From CAMYLY01 sp036397755 (lineage in GTDB: Bacteria; Gemmatimonadota; Gemmatimonadetes; Gemmatimonadales; GWC2-71-9): a DNA stretch of 32,569 nucleotides. The notes below the pieces were generated by a model. It ran no database searches, had not been told where the DNA came from, and was given only the letters and a program-made list of their open reading frames with translations. The stretch is taken from assembly GCA_036397755.1 (NCBI GenBank), contig DASWII010000057.1, positions 1-32,569 of the forward strand, written 5' to 3'. Positions 1 to 8,769 of the stretch are shown in pieces. Position 1 is the first letter of the stretch; the number at the start of each line of letters is the position of its first letter. The translations under genes and the position numbers were made by a program.

Positions 1-1911
1 GGCAGCGAGTCGAGTCCCCGGTGGTCGGCGGACCAGCGGTCCGTGTACTTCCGTGAGGGCAGCAACATCATGGCCATCGATCTCGAAGCCGGCACCATCC
101 GCCAGTTGACCGATATCCGCACTGGGGACGCCCCGCGTGAGGAGAGCGCTGAGGGCCAGCGGGCGTTTCTCGTGGAGCAGCAGAAAGCGCTGTTCGAGTT
201 TATCGACAGCGATGAGTACCGAGGGCAGCCGTGGAACCGCAGTGCGCAACGCGACACGACGGAGCCGGAGCCCTTTTACGTCGGCCAGGGTAAGTTCGCC
301 TCGCCCGTGGTCACACCGGATGGCCGATTTGCGCTGGTGACGGTTACGACTCCGGCGCGCGGTGCCAAGGAATCGCAGATGCCGGTGTGGATCACGAACG
401 ACGGGTACGTGCATCTCTATGAAGGTCGGGAGAAGGTGGGCGACGAGCAGTCGACCAGTCGTGTGGCGGTCGTCGAGCTCGTGACGGGGAAGGCGACGTG
501 GGTCGCCGACAGTGTCGGTGAAGGGAAGAAGTCGATTCAACTCGACGACATCGCGTCCACATCCGCTCACGCGCTGGTTCGCGTGGAGACGCACGACCGG
601 GAGCACCGATACTTGGTTGTTGTGGATCTCCCGTCGCTGGAAGAGCGAACGATTATCCATGATCGCGATCCGGCGTGGCTCGGGTTTCCCGGGCCGGGCT
701 TCAACGGCACTGCCGGGTTTATGCCGGACGGCGAGACGATCTACTTCGCCTCGGAGCGCTCGGGGTGGATCCATCTCTGGACGGTGGGAGCCGAGGATGG
801 TGAGCCCCGCGCGCTGACGTCGGGGAATTGGGAAGTGCACGCGGCGACACTCTCGCGCGACGGAGCGACGTGGTACCTCACCACCAACCGCGAAGGGCCG
901 GCCGACGTGCACGCCTACAGCATGCCGGCCGAGGGCGGTTCGCTCACGCAGCTCACGACGCAGCCAGGTCGGCAGGACGTATCCGTCTCGCCGGACGGCC
1001 GCTGGTTGGCGATGACGCACTCGGAGTCGAACGATCCCCCGGAGCTGTACATCCAGGAGAACGGGCCGGGTCGGCCCATGCGGCAAATCACCGAGAGCAC
1101 GACTGAAGAATTCCGGACCTTCGCGTGGCGCAGGCCCGAGCTGGTCATGGTGCCGGCGTCCGACGGTGCGATGGTCCCGGCGCGACTACATCGTCCGCGC
1201 GGCGACGTGGCTCCGATGGGGCGGCGACCCGCCGTGATCTTCGTCCACGGAGCGGGATACCTCCAGAACGTCCATAATTGGTGGTCGAGCTACTACCGCG
1301 AATACATGTTCCATCACGTCCTCGCCGAGCGTGGATACACGGTGCTGGCACTGGACTATCGCGGCAGCGAAGGGTATGGGCGTGACTGGCGCACGGCGAT
1401 CTACCGCCACATGGGTGGCAAAGATCTGAGCGACCAGGTGGACGCGGCCAAGTGGCTCGTGGACGAGCTGGGTGTCGACCCGGATCGCATCGGCATCTAC
1501 GGTGGGAGCTACGGCGGATTCATCACCCTGATGGCCATGTTCACCAGTCCGGGTACGTTCCAGGCCGGGGCGGCGCTGCGCTCGGTCACCGACTGGGCGC
1601 ACTACAATCACCCCTATACGTCGGGCATTCTGAACGAGCCGCAGGACGACAAGGAGGCATACGTCCGATCCTCGCCGATCTACCACGCCGAGGGGCTCCA
1701 GGGTCACCTGCTGATGGCACACGGCATGGTGGACGACAACGTGCTGTTCTACGACATCGTTCGCCTGACGCAGCGGTTGATCGAACTGGGCAAGGAGAAC
1801 TGGGAGTTGGCGGTGTATCCCGCCGAACGGCATAGCTTCCAGCTGGCGAGCAGCTGGACGGACGAGTACACGCGGATTCTCAAGCTGTTCGAGCGAACGT
1901 TGAAAGACTAG
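1..1911 (+). CDS. S9 family prolyl oligopeptidase (DPP-IV-like), 5' truncated
   Basis: Serine peptidase that cleaves short peptides, often after proline; probably exported, but the N-terminus lies outside the window. The frame is open from base 1. A GTG at 43 is in frame, but the residues before it (SPRWSADQ) look like a PD40 propeller blade, so the true start is upstream. The N-terminal half is a WD40/PD40-like propeller with repeated SPDG/MPDG-type turns. The C-terminal third is an alpha/beta-hydrolase. Its catalytic triad is readable: Ser in GGSYGG (codon 1507), Asp in HGMVDDN (codon 1732) and His in ERHSFQ (codon 1831). The Asp-to-His spacing is about that of DPP-IV. The M20 dipeptidase gene follows 39 bases later on the same strand, so the two probably form a peptide-degrading operon. 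The family is certain; the exact specificity (dipeptidyl versus acylaminoacyl) is not. Confidence 0.93.
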   Translation, partial: GSESSPRWSADQRSVYFREGSNIMAIDLEAGTIRQLTDIRTGDAPREESAEGQRAFLVEQQKALFEFIDSDEYRGQPWNRSAQRDTTEPEPFYVGQGKFASPVVTPDGRFALVTVTTPARGAKESQMPVWITNDGYVHLYEGREKVGDEQSTSRVAVVELVTGKATWVADSVGEGKKSIQLDDIASTSAHALVRVETHDREHRYLVVVDLPSLEERTIIHDRDPAWLGFPGPGFNGTAGFMPDGETIYFASERSGWIHLWTVGAEDGEPRALTSGNWEVHAATLSRDGATWYLTTNREGPADVHAYSMPAEGGSLTQLTTQPGRQDVSVSPDGRWLAMTHSESNDPPELYIQENGPGRPMRQITESTTEEFRTFAWRRPELVMVPASDGAMVPARLHRPRGDVAPMGRRPAVIFVHGAGYLQNVHNWWSSYYREYMFHHVLAERGYTVLALDYRGSEGYGRDWRTAIYRHMGGKDLSDQVDAAKWLVDELGVDPDRIGIYGGSYGGFITLMAMFTSPGTFQAGAALRSVTDWAHYNHPYTSGILNEPQDDKEAYVRSSPIYHAEGLQGHLLMAHGMVDDNVLFYDIVRLTQRLIELGKENWELAVYPAERHSFQLASSWTDEYTRILKLFERTLKD

Positions 1912-1950
1912 CGGCGCCGCACGCGTCACGAGAAGCCCGAGGAGTTGCGA

Positions 1951-3495
1951 GTGCACGCCATACGTGTAACGGCACTGGCCGGCATGCTGCTGATCGCATC
2001 CTGCGTGTCCAGACCAGAAGCAGTGCCCGAGGTCTCGACACTCGCGCGGGAAACGGCGGCGTACGCCGTCGACGCCTACGGTGACTCGGCGATCGGCGCG
2101 CTTGGTGCACTCGTCGGGTTTCGCACGGTCGCGACCGATGTGCCATTCGATCCTCGGTCTCCGGCGGTCACGGCGATGACGTCCTACCTGCGCGACCATG
2201 CGGAAGCGTTCGGCCTCGATTTCGCGGATCACGGTGCGGTGGTCGTCATCGGGCTCGGCGACGCCCGCGATCGGCTCGGCATCGTGACGCACGGCGACGT
2301 GCAGCCGGCCGACCCCACCAAGTGGGCCCGCGATCCTTTCTCGCTGGACACCGAGAGCGAGCCCGGTCTGCTCCTCGGACGGGGAGCGGAGGACGACAAA
2401 GGCTCGATCGCGCTCGCGATGTACGCGATGCGGGCGCTGGCGGATCGCGGTGTCCCGCTGCGGCGGAGAATCGAACTGGTCGTGTCGTATACGGAGGAGT
2501 CCGACTGGGCGCCGTTTCAGGAGTTCCTGGCCGAGTGGGACGCACCGGATCTGAACGTCGCCCTCGACTCCGACTATCCGGTAGTCACGGCGGAGAAAGG
2601 TTGGGGCGCGATCTTCCTGTCGTCGCGGGCCGGAGAGGCGGCGAGCGCACGGGCGCCGGGCGAAGGCGGCCCTGGGCTCGTGTCCTTCACGGGTGGGCAG
2701 TTCCTGTCGCAGATCCCGGGGGACGCCGAGGCCCGGATCGTCCGTCCCACGCCGGAGGTGGAGGCGGGGTTACGCGCCGCCGCCGACGCGGATACGGCCG
2801 TATCGTACGCGTTCCGAGTGCGCGGCGACACGCTGCTCATCGCCGCCGCGGGCGTGGCCGCCCACTCGTCGACGCCGTGGGACGGAATGAACGCGATCAC
2901 ACACTTGGCCGGTGTTCTGGATGCGCAGCGGTGGCCCCCGAACCAGGTCGTTGGCCTCATGCGGTTGATCAATGACTTGGTCGGAACCGGTGACTATGCC
3001 GATCGGTTTGGTGATCTGGCGTATCAGGACGATTTCATGGGCCCGCTCACGCTGTCATTGACGACCCTCGGGTGGCAGGACGGCGTGCTGGTGGCGGGCA
3101 TCAACATCCGGCGGCCGGTCGGTCGCAGTGCGGTGGAGGTGGAGGGGTCGATCCGGCGAGCGGTGTCTGCGTGGTCGGACGCCGCGCGGGTGACGGTCGA
3201 CGTCAACACGACGATCGGCGATCCCCACTACCTGGAGGACGCGCCGCATATTCCGACACTCCTCGCGGTGTTCCGGGCCTATACGGGTATCCAGGACGCG
3301 GGTCCGGTCTCGATCGGCGGTGGCACGCATGCCCGACTCCTGCCCAACGGCGTGAACTTCGGGCCGGCGATGCCAGGCGAGCCTTACTCGGGCCACAGCG
3401 AGCACGAGTTCATCACGCGCGACCAGTTTCTCCTCAACCTCCAGATGTACGCGGCCATGCTCGTGGAGCTTGCTGGAAGCGTCGAAAACCCGTAG
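1951..3495 (+). CDS. M20 family dipeptidase, lipoprotein (PepV/Sapep-like)
   Basis: Dinuclear zinc dipeptidase, probably anchored in the envelope as a lipoprotein. I chose GTG 1951 because GGAG at 1941-1944 sits 6 bases upstream; the in-frame TTG at 1945 abuts that site. The N-terminus has a signal peptide with lipobox LIASC. Metal and catalytic residues of the family are visible: His114 in THGDVQP, Asp148 in EDDKG, Glu182-Glu183 in YTEESD and Asp206 in LDSDYP. The middle holds the lid-domain signature AHSSTPWDGMNAI. The end has IGGGTHAR and a GHSEHE block that supplies the last histidine. Length (514 residues) is close to PepV-type enzymes. It follows the S9 peptidase, so it plausibly finishes degradation of small peptides that enzyme releases. 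Family call is firm; substrate is inferred. Confidence 0.92.
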   Translation: MHAIRVTALAGMLLIASCVSRPEAVPEVSTLARETAAYAVDAYGDSAIGALGALVGFRTVATDVPFDPRSPAVTAMTSYLRDHAEAFGLDFADHGAVVVIGLGDARDRLGIVTHGDVQPADPTKWARDPFSLDTESEPGLLLGRGAEDDKGSIALAMYAMRALADRGVPLRRRIELVVSYTEESDWAPFQEFLAEWDAPDLNVALDSDYPVVTAEKGWGAIFLSSRAGEAASARAPGEGGPGLVSFTGGQFLSQIPGDAEARIVRPTPEVEAGLRAAADADTAVSYAFRVRGDTLLIAAAGVAAHSSTPWDGMNAITHLAGVLDAQRWPPNQVVGLMRLINDLVGTGDYADRFGDLAYQDDFMGPLTLSLTTLGWQDGVLVAGINIRRPVGRSAVEVEGSIRRAVSAWSDAARVTVDVNTTIGDPHYLEDAPHIPTLLAVFRAYTGIQDAGPVSIGGGTHARLLPNGVNFGPAMPGEPYSGHSEHEFITRDQFLLNLQMYAAMLVELAGSVENP

Positions 3496-3613
3496 CGACG
3501 ACCCTCATCGGGATCAGCGATGGGTGGGGCTGTAGGGCACGCGGCGCGCGGTGCAGATAGATTCCCACCCGATACCTCACCTCCAACGGCCAGCGCCCAA
3601 CGCATCCTATCCC

Positions 3614-4489
3614 ATGTGCCGCTTCACGCTGTACCTCGGTCCTCCCATTCGGCTCGCGGCCCTGCTCACCGAGCCAAGTCACTCCCTTATCAGACAGAGC
3701 GTGCATTCGGATGAACGTGATGAGCCACTCAATGGCGACGGCTTCGGAGTCGGGTGGTACCAGCCGGACATCGCCGACGAACCGGCGGTGTTTCGGTCCA
3801 TCACGCCTGCGTGGAACAACCGCAACCTCCACAATATCGCTCGGCTCATCTCGAGTTCGTGCATTCTCGCTCACGTGCGGGCGGCGAGTGACACGAGCGG
3901 TGTGAACGAGGCGAATTGTCACCCGTTCCGGTACGGCCGCTATCTGCTGATGCACAACGGCGACATCGGGAACTTTCGACGGGTCCGACGCAGACTGTTG
4001 GAATCCGTTTGCGATGAGGCCTTTGGCAACGTATTCGGCTCGACGGACACCGAGCATTTCTTTGCCGTGGTCATCGATGAGCTCCTGAAGCGCACGACGA
4101 CCGACGGCGGAAGCGAACAACTCGCGGAAGTGCTCGACCGATCCATCCGCCGCGTGGTGGCGCTGGTCGCCGAGCATGGTGGCGGGGCGGCCAGTTCGCT
4201 CAATGTCGCGCTCTCCGATGGCGACGCTGTCGTGGCCTCACGCTTCACGAGCGAGACCGATCGAGAACCTGAAACGCTCTATGTGTTTCGCGGTCCGCTG
4301 TACGCGCCGGCGCACGCCAGCCCGCGAGGTCGGCGCCGGCACGAACATGGTGAGGCCGTGGTCGTGGCCTCCGAACGGCTGACGACCGAAGCGGGGTGGC
4401 GTGCGATCCCGCGGAACACGATGCTGCGCGTCGATCGCGGAGCGGAGCCGGCGTTCGTTGCGTGTGGATACGCCGCGGGGGGGCGCTAG
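3614..4489 (+). CDS. Class II glutamine amidotransferase (YafJ/EgtC-like)
   Basis: Ntn-type glutamine amidohydrolase domain protein, 291 residues, probably cytoplasmic. The start is set by biology: ATG 3614 gives MCRF, which exposes the catalytic Cys2 after Met removal. The same frame is open further upstream (to about 3551), but that extension would bury the cysteine. Family blocks in order: LNGDGFGVGWY, AHVRAAS, an asparagine-rich NCHPF, HNGDIGNF (oxyanion and glutamine binding) and GSTDTEHFF. No synthetase partner is adjacent, so the acceptor of the released ammonia cannot be named; members are annotated as YafJ-like or, in ergothioneine pathways, EgtC, and no other egt gene is seen here. 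I see no clear Shine-Dalgarno. Its TAG stop shares the tetranucleotide CTAG with the convergent permease stop. Confidence 0.88.
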   Translation: MCRFTLYLGPPIRLAALLTEPSHSLIRQSVHSDERDEPLNGDGFGVGWYQPDIADEPAVFRSITPAWNNRNLHNIARLISSSCILAHVRAASDTSGVNEANCHPFRYGRYLLMHNGDIGNFRRVRRRLLESVCDEAFGNVFGSTDTEHFFAVVIDELLKRTTTDGGSEQLAEVLDRSIRRVVALVAEHGGGAASSLNVALSDGDAVVASRFTSETDREPETLYVFRGPLYAPAHASPRGRRRHEHGEAVVVASERLTTEAGWRAIPRNTMLRVDRGAEPAFVACGYAAGGR

Positions 4490-5790
4490 CCCGTCGGTGA
4501 CTTCCGCCAGGTCATGGCCACGTAGATCGGCAGCCCGCTCATGAGCAGTACGAACCCCCAGTAGACCGCTTCGTGCCCCGCGCCGATGATCGCCACCATC
4601 GAGTACAGGAACGCCAATGCCGCCACCACCAACGCGCCCATGGCCCCCGCCCGTGCGAGCGCACGGTTGCGCAGGGCGATCGCCACGGCGGCGAGGCTCG
4701 AGAGCACGTAGGGAATGAGGGTCGCCAGCGTGGCCAGGAGGATGAGGAACGTGAACGCCTGCACGAGGCCCCGCGTGTAGTTCATCAGGGTGAGCGTGGT
4801 GGTCACCGCGCTCGAGAACAACAGGCCCGTCCGGGGCGTCCCCCGCCTCGACATCCGAGCCAGCGGTGCCGGCAGGAGGCCGTCGCGCGCGGCGGCAAAG
4901 GGAATCTGGCCCGCGAGCAGGATCCACCCATTGAGCGCGCCGAAACAGGAAACCACGGCGCCGAGTGCTATGAGGTAGCCTCCCCACGATCCCCAGATCA
5001 TCCGGGCGGCGTCGGCGAACGGCGCGGTGGAATCGGTGAGGCCGGACGGCGCGATGATACCCATCACTGCTACTGTGCCCAGCACGTAGACTGTGGCGGC
5101 AATCAGCGTGCCGAGCAGCGTCGCGCGCGGAATCGTCTTCTCCGGGTTCTTCACGTTCTCCGCGGGCACCGTGCCCGATTCCAGTCCGAGGAACGCCCAG
5201 AGGGTGAGCGTTACCGTCGCTCCCACGGCAGGCAGTGCGCCTTGGCCGCTCGCATTGAACGGAATGAAGTGCGAGTGATCGAACCACAGGAGTCCGACGG
5301 TGGCGATCGCCAGGAGCGGAAGCAGCTTTAGCACCGTCGTGACCAACTGCACCAAACCGGCGGAGCGCACTCCGGACACGTTGACGGCCGTGAGTCCCCA
5401 GATGGCGGTGAGCGCGATGCCTGCCGCGAGTGGCGGCGTCGACCCGATCGCCGGCCAGAACGCCGTGAGGTAGCTGGTGAACGCGACCGCGAGGGCGGCG
5501 TTCGTGGTCCAGATGGAGATCCAATAGGCCCAGGCTACCAGAAACCCGCCGAGATCGCCGAACGCTTCCCGCGCGTAGACGTAGGGCCCCCCAGTCCGGG
5601 CTGTCGAGCGCGCGAGGGCGGCGAACACGGCCGCCAGTGCGAGTGCCCCGCCGGCGCTCACGAGCCACCCGACGATGCTGATGCCGCCGAACGAGGCGAG
5701 CGACGCCGGCAGCAGGAACACGCCGGACCCGATCATGTTGCCAACAACCAGCGCCGTGCAGATAGGGAGGCCGAGTTGTCTCGTCTTCAC
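4486..5790 (-). CDS. APC superfamily amino-acid permease (AdiC/PotE-like)
   Basis: Integral inner-membrane transporter of 434 residues with about twelve hydrophobic segments. The first helix carries the APC substrate-binding signature GNMIGSGVF followed by LLPASLASFGG, closely matching the arginine/agmatine antiporter AdiC and relatives CadB and PotE. GGPYVYAREAFG in the loop after helix 2 is also typical. The GTG start at 5790 overlaps the TGA of the upstream scramblase-like gene (GTGA), which implies translational coupling. No decarboxylase gene accompanies it, so an acid-resistance antiport role is not supported; uptake or exchange of an amino acid or amine is the safe reading. The neighbouring threonine-degradation genes make amino-acid import plausible. 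Confidence 0.87.
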   Translation of the reverse strand: MKTRQLGLPICTALVVGNMIGSGVFLLPASLASFGGISIVGWLVSAGGALALAAVFAALARSTARTGGPYVYAREAFGDLGGFLVAWAYWISIWTTNAALAVAFTSYLTAFWPAIGSTPPLAAGIALTAIWGLTAVNVSGVRSAGLVQLVTTVLKLLPLLAIATVGLLWFDHSHFIPFNASGQGALPAVGATVTLTLWAFLGLESGTVPAENVKNPEKTIPRATLLGTLIAATVYVLGTVAVMGIIAPSGLTDSTAPFADAARMIWGSWGGYLIALGAVVSCFGALNGWILLAGQIPFAAARDGLLPAPLARMSRRGTPRTGLLFSSAVTTTLTLMNYTRGLVQAFTFLILLATLATLIPYVLSSLAAVAIALRNRALARAGAMGALVVAALAFLYSMVAIIGAGHEAVYWGFVLLMSGLPIYVAMTWRKSPTG

Positions 5791-6386
5791 CAGGGTTGGC
5801 GCTCGAAATGCACGAAGTCGACCAGAAAGCCGGCGGCGAGAAACAGCGCCTTGGTCGTGGCGGGAAAATCGCCGTGAAACGTCGCGCCAAAGCCGCTGTT
5901 GTCGGCAGACCGCTTATCCGACGCTTGGCGCTCGGCGCGATACAGCGTACCGAACGGCAGGCCGTTGCGGAGAATCTCGAAACGGTAGGTCCGGACGAGG
6001 GGGCCCTGCAACACGCCCAATTCGTTGCCTTCACGGTCCTGCACGGCATACCGCCGGTGGGTGACCGAGCGTTTGAGGACGATGCGTCCGGCGGGCCGTA
6101 GCCGGGCGTCCCGCACCCGCGTCTCGGCCCAGTGGAGGCGCAGCGGCCGCTTGATCTCGAGCACCTTGCGCCGTTGCGCGTCCCACACCGCGATGGTGAA
6201 CGGCCGGTATCCCTTGAGAATCGTGCGGGCGACCTCCGAGCCTGGGAGCTCTTCGGCCGTGGCGAGATACGTTCCGTCAAGGTCGAGCACCCGATAGCGA
6301 TGGCGGACCGGCACCCCGCTGAAGGACTCGGACCACTCAGCTTCCTGCTCGACGACGAATCCCGCGAGATCGGTCAGCAGGTCCAT
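5787..6386 (-). CDS. Scramblase/LURP-one-like (tubby-fold) protein
   Basis: A 199-residue protein without a signal peptide. The pattern resembles the bacterial phospholipid-scramblase-related/LURP-one family: repeated short beta strands with paired motifs such as YRVLDLDGTYLATAEE, VWDAQRRKVLEIKRP, YAVQDREGNELGVLQG and FEILRNGLPFGTL, then a C-terminal hydrophobic helix (ALFLAAGFLVDFVHF) like the membrane-dipping helix of tubby-fold proteins. The biochemical role of bacterial members is not established; lipid or membrane association is inferred. ATG at 6386; no strong ribosome-binding site upstream. It overlaps the downstream permease by GTGA, so the two are made together. I recognise the fold by strand pattern only, hence moderate confidence. 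Confidence 0.62.
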   Translation of the reverse strand: MDLLTDLAGFVVEQEAEWSESFSGVPVRHRYRVLDLDGTYLATAEELPGSEVARTILKGYRPFTIAVWDAQRRKVLEIKRPLRLHWAETRVRDARLRPAGRIVLKRSVTHRRYAVQDREGNELGVLQGPLVRTYRFEILRNGLPFGTLYRAERQASDKRSADNSGFGATFHGDFPATTKALFLAAGFLVDFVHFERQPW

Positions 6387-6468
6387 GAGTCTCGTCGTGC
6401 CCGTGAAGAAGATTCGCCCGTGCTCAGGTGTCCCCCCATTGCCTGTCGACGGCGGTCCGTCACCGTGG

Positions 6469-7668
6469 TCAAATCAACCCCAACTGCTGCCCGACTTTCT
6501 GGAACGCCTCGAGCGCCTGATCCAAATCGTCGCGCGTGTGCCCAGCGGAAACCTGACAGCGTACGCGCGCCTGCCCCTGCGGCACCACCGGGTACCCGAA
6601 CCCGGTGACGAACACCCCTTCGTCGAGTAGCAAGTTGCTCATCTCAATGGCCTTCGACGTCTCGCCGAGGATCACCGGGATAATGGGTGTGTCGCCCTCG
6701 AGCGGCTTGAAGCCGAGTTCCACGAGGCGCCCGCGGAAGTACCGCGCGTTCTCGTGCAGGGTTGTCACCCGGTCGGGGTGCGCTTTGACGTATCGCACGG
6801 CGGCCAGTGCGCTCCCGGCAACGGTACACGGGAGGGCGTTCGAGAACAACTGGGGGCGGGAGCGTTGCGTCAGGTAGTCGCACAGCGCGGAGGAGGAGGC
6901 CGTGAACCCGCCGGCGGCGCCCCCGAGCGCCTTGCCCAGCGTCGACGTGACGATGTCGACATGGCCAAGCACGCCGGCGTGCTCCGCGGTTCCGCGTCCC
7001 GTCGCGCCAAGCACGCCCGTGGCATGCGAATCGTCCACCGCCACGACGGCGTCGTGCGCGCGCGCAAGTTCGAGGATGTCCGCCAGCTTGGCGACGTCTC
7101 CCTCCATCGAGAACACCCCATCGGTGAAGATCAGGCGCGTGCGTGCGTCTTGGAGGACCGTGAGCTGAGCCCGCAAATCGTCCATATCCGAATGCTTGTA
7201 GACGGAAGCTCGGCACTTGGAAATCGACTTGGCGAGGCGGATGGCGTCGATGATCGACGCGTGATTCAGCTCGTCGGAGATCACCGCGTCGTCGGGCCCC
7301 AGCAGAGTGGCGCATAAGCCCTCGTTCGCGTTCCAGCACGACACGTAACTGAGTGACGCCTCGGTGCCCACGAAATCCGCCAAGGCTTGTTCGAGTTCGC
7401 GGTGGATGGTGAACGTCCCGCAGATGAACCGGACGCTTGCGGTGCCGGCGCCGAATCGGTCGAGCGCCCGCTTGCCCGCCTCCGTGATCTCCGGGATCGC
7501 CGACAGGCCGAGGTAGTTGTTGCTGGAGAGGATGATGACCTCGCCTCGCCCCTCCATCTGGACCCGGCTTGCCTGGGGCGAGTCCAGGTGATTCAAGCGC
7601 TTGTAGACGCCGTCCCGTTTGAACTGCTCCAGCTCGCGAATGAGGCGATCGTTCAGCGTGCCCCGCAT
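6469..7668 (-). CDS. kbl: Glycine C-acetyltransferase (2-amino-3-ketobutyrate CoA ligase)
   Basis: PLP-dependent alpha-oxoamine synthase that splits 2-amino-3-oxobutyrate with CoA into glycine and acetyl-CoA, the second step of threonine degradation. The 399-residue length matches the family. Visible signatures: SNNYLGLS near the N-terminus, TDGVFSMEGD, VDDSHATGVLG (PLP ring contact) and TSTLGKALGG with the Schiff-base lysine. I chose ATG 7668: GGAGG at 7679-7675 lies 6 bases away, while a GTG at 7671 is too close. The start shares one base with the tdh stop (TGATG), so translation is coupled to tdh. The pairing with tdh separates this enzyme from the related KAS/ALAS/BioF enzymes. Confidence 0.96.
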   Translation of the reverse strand: MRGTLNDRLIRELEQFKRDGVYKRLNHLDSPQASRVQMEGRGEVIILSSNNYLGLSAIPEITEAGKRALDRFGAGTASVRFICGTFTIHRELEQALADFVGTEASLSYVSCWNANEGLCATLLGPDDAVISDELNHASIIDAIRLAKSISKCRASVYKHSDMDDLRAQLTVLQDARTRLIFTDGVFSMEGDVAKLADILELARAHDAVVAVDDSHATGVLGATGRGTAEHAGVLGHVDIVTSTLGKALGGAAGGFTASSSALCDYLTQRSRPQLFSNALPCTVAGSALAAVRYVKAHPDRVTTLHENARYFRGRLVELGFKPLEGDTPIIPVILGETSKAIEMSNLLLDEGVFVTGFGYPVVPQGQARVRCQVSAGHTRDDLDQALEAFQKVGQQLGLI

Positions 7669-8708
7669 CACTCCCCTCCGATGGTCAAGATCACTTTGCC
7701 GGCCTCGCCGGAGCGGATGGCCTCGAGTGCCCCAGCGATGTCCTCCAGCCCGAACACGTGCGTCACGACCGGGGTCGGATCGAGGAGCCCCGAGCTCAGG
7801 AACGTGCGCATCTGGTGCCAGGTCTCGTACATACGGCGGCCAACCACGCCGTACACGCTCAACCCGCGGAAGATCACGTCTTCGGACAGTCTGACTGGGA
7901 CTTCACCTCGCGGCAGACCGAGGAGATTCACGCGCCCGCCCAGCCGGGCGGCGCGAAACGCCTGCTGGATGGCCGATGGATGCCCCGACATCTCACATAC
8001 CAGGTCCGCGCCGTCCCCGTCCGTTTCCTCGCGCACGCGCGCCACCACATCGCTCGCACCGGGGTCGAGCACCACATGGGCGCCCATCGTCGTGGCCAAA
8101 CTGCGGCGCGTCGCGTTGATATCCGTGGCGATGACGCGGCTGGCGCCGGCGGCAACGGCGATACCCACGGCAAAACACCCGATCGGCCCGCAACCAAGCA
8201 CGAGTACGGCCGCCCCCGCGACGTCGCCCCCAGTCAGCACGGTGTGGAAGGCGTTCCCGAGCGGATCCATGATCGCGCCAAGCGTGGTCGGGATCTCGCC
8301 GAGGGGCATGACGTTGATGGACGGCATCGCGATGAGGTCCGTAAACGCCCCGTCGCGATCGACGCCGATGATCTGCGTGCGCTGGCAGATGTGTCCGTTC
8401 CCGGTGCGGCACGGACGGCAGTGGCCACAGACGATGTGTCCCTCGGCTGTGACGAGCTGGCCCACGGCGAAGGCCTCGTCGACGTCGGAGCCGATCTGGA
8501 CGATCTCGCCCGCGAACTCGTGCCCGAGGACGACCGGCGGCTTGATGCGTCCCCGGGCCCATTCGTCCCACTCCGCGATGTGGAGATCGGTGCCGCAGAC
8601 GCCCGCGTGACGGACACGGATCAGCACGTCGCGCGGGCCGCACCCCGGCTCCGGTGCGTCCGTGACCTCCAGGCCCGCGCCCGGTCGGGTCTTGACTATT
8701 GCGCGCAT
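7668..8708 (-). CDS. tdh: L-threonine 3-dehydrogenase
   Basis: Zinc-dependent medium-chain dehydrogenase oxidising L-threonine with NAD+ to 2-amino-3-oxobutyrate, which Kbl then cleaves. At 346 residues it matches the bacterial enzyme. Catalytic zinc ligands are Cys38 (GVCGTDLH) and His63-Glu64 (LGHEF); the structural zinc cysteines are Cys94, 97, 100 and 108. The Rossmann dinucleotide motif reads LGCGPIG. ATG start at 8708. It lies between the SDR gene (61 bases upstream on the same strand) and kbl (1-base overlap), giving a probable SDR-tdh-kbl transcription unit. Confidence 0.95.
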   Translation of the reverse strand: MRAIVKTRPGAGLEVTDAPEPGCGPRDVLIRVRHAGVCGTDLHIAEWDEWARGRIKPPVVLGHEFAGEIVQIGSDVDEAFAVGQLVTAEGHIVCGHCRPCRTGNGHICQRTQIIGVDRDGAFTDLIAMPSINVMPLGEIPTTLGAIMDPLGNAFHTVLTGGDVAGAAVLVLGCGPIGCFAVGIAVAAGASRVIATDINATRRSLATTMGAHVVLDPGASDVVARVREETDGDGADLVCEMSGHPSAIQQAFRAARLGGRVNLLGLPRGEVPVRLSEDVIFRGLSVYGVVGRRMYETWHQMRTFLSSGLLDPTPVVTHVFGLEDIAGALEAIRSGEAGKVILTIGGE

Positions 8709-8769
8709 CGAATGGCCGGTTGGGCGGCAGAGGTTAGGACGATGGGCACGGAAGCCTCGAGGCCATGCA

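Noticed and set aside
3504..3524. Hairpin after the M20 dipeptidase stop
   Set aside because: Seven pairs with a G-T pair and no T-run; too weak to call a terminator.
3551..3613. Upstream start for the class II amidotransferase
   Set aside because: Would hide the catalytic N-terminal Cys, which must be residue 2.
4238..6280. 680-codon minus-strand open frame over the amidotransferase, permease and scramblase-like genes
   Set aside because: Out-of-frame shadow; Arg/Gly-rich, while the other frames carry clear conserved motifs.
8754..8763. 10-base perfect palindrome GCCTCGAGGC between the SDR and tdh genes
   Set aside because: Short, common by chance in G+C-rich DNA, no second copy seen nearby.
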